Shown here piece by piece: positions 1 to 10,008 of a DNA stretch of 64,000 bases (its first letter is position 1; each line of letters opens with the position of its first letter). Source of the stretch: Aphrophora alni. Its lineage: Eukaryota; Arthropoda; Insecta; Hemiptera; Aphrophoridae. The stretch is taken from contig OY740767.1 in NCBI GenBank assembly GCA_963513935.1, positions 82,510,060 through 82,574,059 on the forward strand, read 5' to 3'. A program made the position numbers and the translations under genes. The notes beneath the pieces are model-generated. The model made no database searches. It was not told where the DNA came from and saw nothing but the letters and a program-made list of their open reading frames with translations.

Positions 1-1257
1 GACACAGTTGAGACATGAACTGTTTTAAAGTAGAAGTAGTTACAGTAATAGTATTCCTAACCTAACCATCCTCTTTTGGAATGTTCTGGAAAGTTTCTAC
101 AAACCTGAAAAGATATTCGAACTTAGATTTAGTTTTTTCCAGTAATACGAACTTTGGAAATTTTAGAACAACATATTGAAAACCATTGTTCCAATAATTT
201 AAAGAAATATGCTGTAGGTAATGATTTTAATTTCACAGCTAGTTCCGAGCTGCTACTGTTTTCATAGAAAATAAACTAACAGCTGAGCCAACATTCATTC
301 TGTTAAAGTGACTTGTTTTCACATCATCTCCCTTAATGGTGCAAAAATCTTAATTCTTTATCTTTCTCCATTTCAGAATGCCTAAGTTGTACAATATATT
401 TACCTGAGACAAAGTTACTTGGGAGATCTTCATTTTTTACAAGCGACTTTGGAAGATAAAAACCAACATTTAAGATAGTAATTTTCTTATTTTTAATTAA
501 ATGTCATATATCTGGGACAACATGATGTTACTGTCCACAGTAAAGTGTATATTTCTTTTATTTTAATTACTTGTTACTTCGACACCAAAAGTGCTCCACA
601 TAGCTCTATTATTATTTCCCGTACCTGATGAGAGACAAAACAAAGTCCACACAACTCTGCAAACTTTACACATTTTTCAATTACCTGATTGTGTAAGATC
701 CTTTTGTTGATAGGCCAGTCACTTCACTGGATTAACCTGTTTCCAGGCAGTTTTCACACCCATAATTAGTATTACAGTGATGTGGTTTACTATTGTTTGA
801 GAGTCACCAAGTGTAATGTTTCCACAAAATGAATTTTTATATTTATCAAATTCAATTGATCTACTCACCTCCAAATCAATTGACATAGTACAGACACTGT
901 CTAAAGGATCAAGACTTTGTAGTACGCGTTTTAGAACTTCAAAAGAGTTTCAAAAACACCAAATATCATTTCTAAGTTCCTGAGTCTCTTATTCAGAGTA
1001 CTGTATGATAGCAATGGATAGCAAGAAATTGGTTTCACTACTCCATGTTGTAGGTTTGGTTTTTAGAACAGAAATCTTTTCTTCGGCGAGGAAACTTCTC
1101 ATTAATCCATTCTGTTGTTCCAGTTGACATTTTAATGATTTGATCTCTTCTTGTAACTTTATTTTTTAAACAATCTTTTCTTCATTTGATAAGCAGCTTT
1201 CATTGCATAATTAACCTTAAACATAGCCTCAGATTTTTTACCTTGACTATTTGAAAC
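1..1257 (-). pseudogene. P-element / THAP9-type transposase remnant, catalytic region
   Basis: Read on the minus strand and allowing frame changes, this stretch gives a broken transposase of the P-element/THAP9 type. An exon-like start at 1257 follows a good acceptor (polypyrimidine then CAG, 1258-1260) and opens into a lysine-rich, coiled-coil-like segment (QMKKRLFKK, then LKCQLEQQNGLM). Further on are FDKYKNSFCGNITLGDSQ, then GNNNRAMWSTFGVEV near 570-640, and LKSLPTAYFFKLLEQWF near 150-230. These follow the order of P-type transposases: leucine-zipper-like stretch, RNase-H-like core with the N-N-R-A segment, then the C-terminal helical part. Many stops and shifts mean it is dead. It probably runs off the left edge. 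The family call rests on recognised motif spacing, not a search. A host THAP9-like gene decayed in place is the alternative. Confidence 0.5.
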
Positions 1258-1977
1258 CTGAAAAAGTAAAATATTTATAAGTAATGAAAAATTCCACATA
1301 AACAGTAGCAGGTCGTGGTACACCATACCCAATATTTTGTTGTTGCTAAAATTCACAAATAAAAAAAAAATCTTTCTTTGTAATAAAATATTTTATTCCC
1401 TCATAATGTAATTAATGTTTTACGATCTGGAGTGTATATATATTTTTATTCTAGACGGTTTTATTGAATATTACTTTAAAAGAAGTATGATAAAAAATGA
1501 GGTTATTTTCAACAAGCCCAACATTGTAACTTTAAACCCTGCCATTTTGTATCGGGTGAACCTTTTGAGGTTGGATTTGCTGCACTGTATTCTCCCAACA
1601 AGAGACCTTTTATTTGATATAAAATGACTTGTGCTCTTATTTAAGATTTTTTTCTCACTCCCTGTGGGAAGGTGATAAAAAAATTGATAGTCGTTTCAAA
1701 AAGTACATTTTAAGGTATAGTATTGATGTGCTAAGTTTTATTGCTTAAATAATTCGCAATGGTTAAAAAATATAAGACTGTTCAAACACTATTTGGACAC
1801 TCTATAAAAATATGTATTTACTCTGTATAGACCTATATATAAAAAATCATTTATAATGTTTAATACCATAATAATGTTTTGAGAGTTAAGTTTTATTTTT
1901 GTATGTCAATCACACAGTAAGTTATGTATCACTATTTAGAAGAACTACTTGTAATTTCAAGATAAATTTTAAGCTTT

Positions 1978-2133
1978 CAGTTGTCACAACACCTTGAAGT
2001 AGATGTTGGGTTTCAATTATCACGCTTGCTATTTTAAAGCCAAATTGCTCTTCTGGACTTGTCAGAGGGGAATTTGAATAAGTGATGTCTTGTAACAATG
2101 TTATTAAAACAGTTTGGTGCAGAACAACACACC
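1978..2133 (-). pseudogene. THAP zinc-finger domain remnant of the P-type transposase
   Basis: On the minus strand one frame reads VCCSAPNCFNN, then HHLFKFPSDKSRRAIWL, a stop, NSKRDN, a stop, NPTSTSRCCDN and a third stop. This is the THAP pattern: C-x2-4-C at the start, the F-x-F-P segment, the conserved Trp of RRAIWL, and the P-T-x-x-S-x-x-C near the end. The second stop (TGA) sits where THAP domains have Trp, so a TGG to TGA change is likely. The third stop is close to the expected final zinc ligand His. THAP domains bind DNA through a C2CH zinc site and form the N-terminus of P-element transposases, which fits the catalytic remnant downstream on the same strand, probably across a former intron (about 1258-1977). 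Confidence 0.6.
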
Positions 2134-2544
2134 AATATTGACAGAAAAGAACACAAGAAAATACAAATCGCAAATCATCATCGTCCATCATTACACAGCA
2201 ATCTGTATTCATGGTAAGGAGAGTTGCATGCCATAGAACCAAAATGGTGGACGCACATACCCACTCTTTATAGAGCTTTAGCCTAGCCTAATGTCTATAA
2301 AGCTTAGAGTTTTTCCGCCCTTAGAAATGAAACGAAGACTATTGAGAGCAACGGCTGCCGCTCAATAAAGGTGCTAGTAATCCACATATGTAACGTGCCC
2401 TGGCGCTAGTGTTATTTTTCTAATTTTATTTCACTCGATTTATAATAGAGTTTTATTACTTTGTATACAATTTCGCGGCATGCATTCATTTGTATGTGTG
2501 TCTGTGTGTATTATCTAACAAAGAATAGACTGCAAGGTTTTATA

Positions 2545-3700
2545 TCTGCTGTCGATGTTACATAAATCATGTCCCATGAGCATGGTATCTCAACAGAGTT
2601 GCTTTTATTCCAAAAAGGGGTCACTCAACACGAAATCCTTTCATGCCATTAGTCATTCATCGTTTCTGTTGAAGACTTTTGAAATATTGGTGCAGACACC
2701 TGAGAAAATGGGTACTTTCAGGTACCCCTTTTCATCCTAATCGACAAGCTTATCAGATGGAAAAATCGTATGCGACTGATCTGCATCCTCTGCTAGGGTG
2801 TTCACAAGCTGTCCACTGGCTACCCTAGAGGTTGGCCCAGGGCTTTCTGCCTTTGGACATTAGCATTAAGGCGAAAGCTCGCAAATCGGCCTACTGGGAA
2901 TTATTGGCATGAGGGCCTGCTCAGGACTGGTTATAGAATTATTACTATGGTAACTCTAGATAGCTCTGTCCCCAACATGACTTCTGATGTCATGGGCGCA
3001 GAGAATGTCTTACAAGACCTTTTTCGGCAAGTTTTCACTTTTGTAAAGAGTGGAAAGGAAAGGAAAAGGTAACTTCAGATCAAGGTAGTCTTGTCTGGAC
3101 ACAGATGGCTCTGTCATTGAGAGAGAAATGGTGTGTACAGTGCATCTCCCAAGACTGCTCTAAGCACAAGTCTAAGAAAGTATAAATTCTGGCATGTGCC
3201 TATATATATATATATATATATATAACTAACATTATACCAACAAACCTATAGTTATACAATCCAATAATCAGGCTGCCCTTTTGGCTCTTGATTCTGATCA
3301 AATCTCCTCCAAGCTGGTGTAGGAGTGGTACCAGGCTCTCTACACACTAGTTTCCACCAACTCTGTATCCCTAAACTGGGTACGTAGTCATGCAGGAATT
3401 TATGGTAATGATTGTATGGATGTACTATAATAGGAAGGGTGCAAGTAAAAATGCCCTTTTTGGGTCCATAGCCAGCCTGTGTCATATACATTTTTTTTGT
3501 CTATAATGGTATTGAAAAATGGTCCAAAAACAGCTATTATAAACGTTGGGAGGATTACTCTGGACAAAAGCTCACCAAAAAGTTTATCAGAGGCACTGCT
3601 CAACAACTAATCAACTTGTTATTGAGGCTGAAGTTTGTTCTATGTCAATATTATTACAATAAACATATGCTAAATAATCTTTTATATGGACCCTACATAA
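2545..3700 (+). mobile_element. Decayed LOA-type LINE fragment (RT pieces, RNase H, C-terminal part)
   Basis: Reading across frames on the plus strand gives a degraded copy of the 3' half of a LINE ORF2 closely like the one at 10009-13606. In order: RVAFIPKRG, HAISHSSFLLKTFEILV, HPNRQAYQMEKS (reverse-transcriptase fingers/palm), then an abrupt jump to PLATLEVGPGFLPLDISI (the linker after RT), TDGS at 3101-3112, NGVYSASPKTALSTSL, NQAALLALDS near 3264-3296, LNWVRSHAGIYGND near 3375-3415, and KWSKNSYYKRWEDYS near 3510-3560. The palm with the YADD motif is missing, so there is an internal deletion near 2790. A TA microsatellite interrupts the RNase H. One RNase H catalytic Asp (SDSQ in relatives) reads Asn here. 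The copy is dead. Confidence 0.6.
3201..3224. repeat. (TA)n microsatellite
   Basis: A run of about 12 TA units lies inside the RNase H part of the LOA-type fragment. It separates the TDGS half from the NQAALLALDS half, so it arose or expanded after the LINE copy inserted. Confidence 0.9.
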
Positions 3701-3719
3701 ATAATCACAAAACTCTTCA

Positions 3720-4740
3720 TCATGACCTGTCAGTACCTGTGTTACAAAGCAGTTCATCTCTGCATGCTTCCTTGACAGTCATTTTACCAACACTTGATAT
3801 TAGCATCTTCATCCACTGCCCAACCTCATAGTTCTGAGACTGCCTTTTTTGTCAGTGTTCAACAGTCATCTTCCTCAATTCCTTCCTTGATTCATAACTT
3901 TCCAAAATTTCCTTTTAACTTCACTCTTTAACATGATCAATCAATGGGATCCCCTCTATACCAGTGCCACCTTTGTCGACACCATTCTGTATGCAGTTAT
4001 TGTTCTTAGTGCTAACCTTTTCTGGTTTATGGCCAGCATTCCTCAATACTTTGGAAACCTAAATGCCTTTTGACATACAGGAGTTGCATACACAGCATTA
4101 TCTACATAGCAACTCCAGTCCAGAACTCTCCTTCTGTCAGACTTGGGGCCCCTTATGTTAGCCATCAGTCTTTCGAAAGACTTCACCACTCCCTCTACCT
4201 TATCCAATACCTCTGTCACATGCTTAGTTATCTTTCCTCCTCTGTCAATAATCACTCCTAGATATTTCAAACAGAGTTGTTACTACTTTTTGCCCACTAA
4301 CAACCAGTATTCCAAAATATTGTACACTTCTTGTGGCCACCAGTAACACAACCACAGTTTTTCTCGTGTAATGACCAAATCCATTTCTCTCAAGAAAATC
4401 ATAAATGTTTCCAACTGTCTCATTTAGCAGGCTCTCCAAATCACAAGCATTACTATCCTTAGCTACAATCGGAAGATAATCACTAAAGTCCAGCATTAAC
4501 ACTTAATCAGACGTTTCCAGATGCAGTACTCCATTGCAGTAAAAGTTCAACAGAGCAGACCCACGCATAGAGCCCTGTGGAATGCCACATCTCATTTCTG
4601 TTTTTTGATGAAAATAGTAAATAAGCCTACAATTTGAGATTCTAACATTGTACAAAGACCGTGTACTGCCTATAATATATGCTGATGCAGTCACTGATCT
4701 GTAGGTCAATGACTCTAAACAACCTGAAAGTATATAAAAC
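3720..4740 (-). pseudogene. R1-type LINE reverse transcriptase fragment
   Basis: On the minus strand, successive frames read RCGIPQGSMRGSALLNFY (near 4530-4600, RT motif B), LMLDFSDYLPIVAKD (near 4460-4500, motif C), NGFGHYTRKT, then MKYLGVIIDRGGKITKHV, ERLMANIRGPKSDRRRVLD and AVYATPVCQKA, followed by TITAYRMVSTKVALV. This order, especially the LM-x-NI-x-GP and RxVSTxxALV blocks in the thumb/C-terminal part, is typical of R1-group non-LTR retrotransposons. The catalytic FADD box reads FSDY, and stops and shifts are frequent, so it is inactive. Nothing of an endonuclease domain was seen, which fits a 5'-truncated insertion. It lies head-on to the LOA-type fragment that ends near 3700. Confidence 0.6.
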
Positions 4741-6419
4741 TATTCATTACTTAAAATCAAACTAGGTTGTTTTGTTTTCTCAATATATGAACATTCCAAC
4801 AACCTCTATTAGCAGCCAGATATGATATATAATCCTTAGTTTACAAACTGTGTCAAATGAGGCCAATTATTAGCCATAGTTTTCGGAAATGAGATATTTA
4901 TTGTTGTCCACAATGTTTTAGATATTATAGAACAAAAATATAACCAAGTTTATACAGAAATTTTAGGTTTGGAAATGTTTTATTAAACAGTGGTTTATAT
5001 TCTGTATAATGTTGAATCTTTTACAAAAACATTGTATTACAAGTAGTAAATTTGTACTCAAGGTTTGCATAAACGTATGAGATTTTAAACTGTGATACCA
5101 GAAAATATAGGTTTTAAACAAATAAATGTCAAATATTTTCAGTCAGTTTGCAACCAATTAGAAAGGGGACTTTGACTTTGAGTTTTTGGCAATTAATGTT
5201 TTGGTAAAGGTGAAATCGGACATGGGTACTTGATTCAAAATTTGGCACAACAATTATTATATTGTGTAAAATATTGAAAAGCTATATATTTATAGATTCA
5301 GAATAAAATTTTCAACTAACTTCCGTACAATAAATAGTGAGTTAGTGTAAATGTATTTTGTAGACAGCGGTAAACATAAGAAAAAAATTAATATGATGTT
5401 TAAATTTTGTTGTTAAAACATTACTTCATATTACCAAGATATATATTTTTCAAACATACATTCACATTCCTTGAAATGCTCAGAAGAAAATTATATAGAA
5501 GAAATAAAATAATAAATGAGAATATCAAGGGTTTTATGGTTATTATGAAATTTATACTGTTTTAAGTCTGTATTACACTACAAAAAATGCTGTCAATACA
5601 GGTTAAACTGATTTACCAGCTCTAGGGTTAACATAGCACCAGAAAAACATACTATGGTGATATGTTTAGTGACCTTGGAATCCAAGGATTTAAGGTATGT
5701 CTCCCAATCAAACAGTTTGGAAATTTCGTATCCTATGTCAATTTCCAATGACCCAAAGCTTAGCAAACTAAATGAAAAGTAAGTCTTTACCTGGTTTTCT
5801 GGTTGGATTTACATGGTTTCATTTGTGTGTTTTTTTTGTTTGTTTTATTGTTTAATTATTTTTACTACATTTTAAGATGACAGATAAAGAATAAAGGCTA
5901 GGTAAAACCTTTTTCGTAAAAACTAATACCTTTCCAGAGATACACAAGATTTTTAAAACATTTTAGTACAAAGACTTAAACAAACTTCACTTGCACACTC
6001 ATTGAATGGTGTATCTCAGAATTAATTTGATAAGGTCAAATGTAAGGATCATATATGTTCAGATTACCTGATTATCAGATGTCTTGTTATCTATAATTGT
6101 TATCTTTCAGACCAGTTGATTGGTGGTGAATTATGTCTCTTGATTGGATAATCACTTTTTACATTGATTATTTAGTCGCATGTTTTTTTATTTATGTTGT
6201 ATTTCTTTATTGTATGATATTTATGTTGTTTCTTTGAATGAGATGAAATTTTACTTTACAATATGATTTTAAAGAGAGGATTTTATTATGTTTGTTTAAT
6301 TAAAAAGTGTTTTTTTACAAGTATATTACATCAATAAAGCAGATGTTATTCACAAACTGATTAATCACATTAATTTGACTTAAAATGAGGTTAGTATACA
6401 CCTCACGTTTATCATATCG
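4741..6419. other. AT-rich stretch with no recognised gene
   Basis: About 1.7 kb of AT-rich DNA up to the left inverted repeat of the DNA transposon. No convincing reading frame, RNA gene or repeat structure was seen on either strand. Confidence 0.5.
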
Positions 6420-6451
6420 CACCTAGGAAAGAAAAGTGACACAAGTCAAAA
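6420..6451 (+). repeat. Left terminal inverted repeat of the DNA transposon
   Basis: It starts CACCTAGG and continues with GAAAGAAAAGTGACACAAG. It pairs with 15577-15608 in inverted orientation with four mismatches. Weaker similarity continues inward for about 14 more bases. Confidence 0.65.
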
Positions 6452-7104
6452 ATCCTTAATTTTACAGGAGAGCAAAAACAAAAATGTAAGAATGTTCAAT
6501 GTGTACCATTATGTGATAAAAATCCTTAGACAATATTACTTTGGTCATTGTTTTCCAAATATAGTTCATATTACTAACGTAAAGTGGCAACGTATAATGT
6601 CTTCATTCTACTCAAAATATATTAGGTAATTTAGGTATATTTTGAGTTGTGTCATTTTTCATCCTAAAATATTGCTAAAAGTTGATTGGATCTTGCTATA
6701 AAAAAGTATCAAAAGCAAATTTAAACTTTAAACATTTATTTTACATCAGTATAAAACATATATAAATGTACTTATACAACTTATAAAAACTTATAAAACT
6801 TATAAAATATATAATTTCAAATTATAAGAGTCACTTAAAAGTCTGAAACATCTAATTGATTTGGTATTAGAGCTCAGCCAGTCTTTATTTTATTGCGCTA
6901 TTTGATTGTATCCCTGCTGAGCACATTTTTGTAGAAAAAACAGTCTTTTAAAATACACTGTTACAAGTTTTCATAAAATGTAGTATAGCAATTGGGAATG
7001 ATATTTTTTTTTCACTAACTCCATTAAATCTTTCTTTTTTCTTTCTACTAGAGGGAGTTGTTTTTCGTAACAATGTTTCAATTTCACTTCTGATATTTTC
7101 TTCT

Positions 7105-9483
7105 TCAAAACTTTCTCTGTCTTTCCCCTTTTAAATGATTTTTTTTTGGTTTGGATATGTCATCAAGTTCTTCTTCTTCTCTCTCTTCTAACTGGTAAGC
7201 TACATACTTCTTTTTCCGTTGTGGTTTCCTTTCTTGTGTTTCGGTTACACTTATTTTTTCTTGCACTTTATCTTCTAGATTATCTTGAATATCGACAGTA
7301 AGGTAGGGTTCCTTTTCATCAAAACTTGTTTTGAACATCTAACAGTAGGGGAGTTTCCTTTTCGACTTCAACAATTTTTATGTCATTGTAAGGTATCTTT
7401 TTGAGCTCTTCAACTTCTTTGGTAGTTTCATCAACACACTTTATGATAACATTTGAATTGATTCCAATATTATCCCACAGGTCTTTGAAAAAAAAACCTT
7501 ATGGCCTAGTTCAATTACATGGTAGGGGTTCCCTGTCTTTTTGGCTGTTTTTATTAAGGATACCTAAAGTCCAGGGTGATAAATCGGCCCCGATTTGAGA
7601 GCTTTCTTAATTTGTTTTTCAATAACAGAGTGAACACTGTCACCTTCATTCTGACTATGTCCTTTGAATAGGAATTTGTGTTTTATAGACTTTATATTGT
7701 ACTTGTCAACAGCATATTGATACATAGCAAACAGAAACTTATTTTTTTGCTGTCCACCACAGTTGTCGGAATAAAAAACAAACTCTAGTTCATTTTTGTT
7801 GTTTTTAACCTTACTCTCAATAAACATCAGGATGCACGAAGCAATTTCACAAGAACCTCTTCCACCTTCTGCTTCATGCCAAACAAAACATGATGCTGTG
7901 TCTTTTCCTAGTTCAAAAACCGTAAGGTTGATAACATTTAGTTTTGATTTATAATACATTAGTGATATATCCCCTTTAGGACAGGGAAGCACGGCCTGAA
8001 GGCCATAACAGGCAACTATATACCTATCATTTACCCTCTCTTTATCATTTTCTTTTTGAATGCGTGAAAGGTCTTTCTCTACAATATGCCTTTGGTAACT
8101 TTCAACAAATACTGCCTTATCCGTCCCTTCTGCAGTTTTGTAAGAATGACACAGCTCACACTGATCCTATTTTGGAGTTGAACTCTTCATGAAATATTTT
8201 GTGATACAGAACATAGTTACCAACTGGATGCTCTTGGCCATCCTTGGATATTTTATATTCATTTACGTAGTCCCGATGGAGATCAGCAACTGATTTTCCA
8301 CCCTCATTGTAGTGACTGGTAGTGTTTTTCCGTATGTAGTGACATTCTATTTTAGGAATAGATTCTATATGCCTTCGAATATCTTACTTAATCACTGGGC
8401 TTAACTGTTTGTGGTTGTTATGTTTTCCAAGGAGGTCTTCAGATACAAAACCCCCGGTTTTTGACTTTGTTTCTATGACGGTATGTATTGGCCTGTCTGT
8501 AATGTCAAGTGTATTTTTAAAATACTGCTTGCAAACGAGAAAGCGTTTGTTATCAACATTAAAGAAAAAAGAGTTGTTAAAGCGTCTATTGCTATCTGGT
8601 TTTGTATATCTGTAACTGGGTTGAACTTCATCCATGTTGGACACAATAAAGTCTCGCTGCCGTGACAGATCACCTAATTCCCAAAACTTGTTAAAAAGTT
8701 CTTGACGCTGTTCTTGGCTAATGTTTGTTGAGCATTTAAGCCTACACTGCATCCACAGGCTGCTTTAATTTCCTTCTTAGGGTAATTTATTTTAGATGTT
8801 GACACCGACGTATAAGCTTGCCCAGAATTTTTCAAAATCTTTGTACGGTTTTTAAACCAATCATCTTTATTTACTGATCTTTTTCTCCCCTTCTTTTTCG
8901 GTTTTGGACTTTGTAGAAAATCTATATTTATGTTATTTTCTTTGGGATCCGTTTCATGAGGACTTTCTTGGTTGGGATTAACATTCCGCGTTGTCTTCTT
9001 TTTTAATTTTAGGTTTGATATATGTAGTAAACGACTATTGTCTTCCATCTCATCTTCTGGTACATAATGCGGATCTGCATCCGAATCATCAAAATCGTCA
9101 CTACTAAAATCAGTTTCTTGAAAAGAATCAGCTTCGTTGCAATTTCTTGAAAGTGTGGTGTCATTTGATGTAGCCGGTAGTTGAAGATCAGCTTCATTGC
9201 ATTTTCTTGAAAGTGCGGTATCTTTTGATGTTGAGGGCAGTTCAAGAATCGGTCCAGAGATTTGATCCATGGAACAATCATTTTCTGGTAATAATAGAGA
9301 TGCATTAGAATTATCTGCTGTCAATGAATTCTCTTCACTTGTATTAACATTTTTGATAATTGTCCATTTATCTTTGTCAGATAATGCCAATGTTTTTGTA
9401 CAGCCATGAAGGTCTGGCCTAAAATATGGTTCTTGCACATTCTTTGCTAATTTTAATATTAGTTCAGTCCTTTTTTTACTCAT
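7105..9483 (-). pseudogene. Broken transposon gene, unnamed family with SDNCGGQ motif
   Basis: The ATG at 9483 (MSKKRTELI) opens 269 codons: an acidic low-complexity region, then basic KPKKKGRKRS and NSGQAYTS, ending in ACGC. A frame change near 8750 leads into QCRLKCSTNIS and FWELGDLSRQRDFI (8752-8384). An in-frame TAA (8384-8386) is followed in the same frame by DIRRHIESIP and NEGGKSVADLHRDYV. A shift near 8165 leads to DQCELCHSYK and RYIVACYGLQ. Then come FVFYSDNCGGQQKNKF and HKFLFKGHSQNEGD (to 7564), a stop, VSLIKTAKKTGNPYHV, and a lysine-rich C-terminus to 7105. The CGC...C...KC and C-x2-C cysteines look zinc-binding, and D/N in SDNCGGQ could be catalytic. I recognise the motif set from multicopy insect proteins of unknown function; a DDE-like transposase is inference. 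At least five lesions make it a pseudogene. Confidence 0.55.
9128..9247. repeat. 60-bp tandem duplication in the broken transposon gene
   Basis: Two adjacent 60-bp units (second starting at 9188) encode the paired peptides LPSTSKDTALSRKCNEAD and LPATSNDTTLSRNCNEAD in the acidic N-terminal region. Reading frame is kept, so the duplication probably arose while the gene was functional. Confidence 0.75.
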
Positions 9484-9573
9484 TGTTGCAAAATAAATTT
9501 ATTTTGGCATAAAAGACTAGTATATGTTCGTATAGCACTGAAAAAACTGTAAATTGAATTTTGTAGAAAAACG

Positions 9574-9887
9574 TCACAACTCAAAGAAAAACAAACGAGA
9601 ATGGTCACTATAATAGATAATGTGAAATAATTTATGTAGTAAAGTGACACAAAACAAAAAATGACAGTGTTTAAAATAACTAACATTAAAATTTGGTAGA
9701 CAAATTATCAATAAAACTGACACAACTCAAAAAGTGACGTTTCTCCACAAAATGAGAAACTGTTCTACACTGACTAATATAACAAATACTGTCAAAACTC
9801 AAAAAAGTGATGGTTTTCCACTTAATGATAAACCTTTCTACACTGATTAATATAACAAATATCGTCACAATTCCAAAAGTGACATTT
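9574..9887. repeat. Subterminal 72-73 bp tandem repeats of the DNA transposon
   Basis: Equivalent TCACAACTC-like positions recur at 9574, 9647, 9720, 9792 and 9865. A sixth at 15341 is in register if the LINE and one target duplication are removed. Better copies contain the inverted pair GTCAC-N10-GTGAC (for example from 9864), a form expected for a dimeric DNA-binding protein. Copies at 9775 and 9848 also share TAATATAACAAATA. The array lies between the start codon of the broken gene (9483) and the right inverted repeat, as subterminal transposase-binding sites do in several DNA transposon groups; the binding role is inference. Confidence 0.75.
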
Positions 9888-9900
9888 TTCCACAGATTAA
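9888..9900. repeat. Target-site duplication, copy at the LINE 3' end
   Basis: TTCCACAGATTAA here is repeated exactly at 15292-15304. It abuts the 3' tail of the minus-strand LINE. Confidence 0.85.
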
Positions 9901-10008
9901 TTATGATTATGATTATGATTTGGAATGGGGTGGAATCCTAATTTAAGAAGGATTCCCTGCACGTCAACCATTGGCTTATTGTACCCCCTGTGTGCCGTTC
10001 CTGGAAGG
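9901..10008 (-). other. LINE 3' UTR and simple-repeat tail
   Basis: About 108 bases follow the RNase H frame's stop. They end in three TCATAA units (plus strand TTATGA, 9901-9918) instead of poly(A). Such microsatellite tails are usual in I-like and LOA elements and are thought to guide target-primed reverse transcription. Confidence 0.75.
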
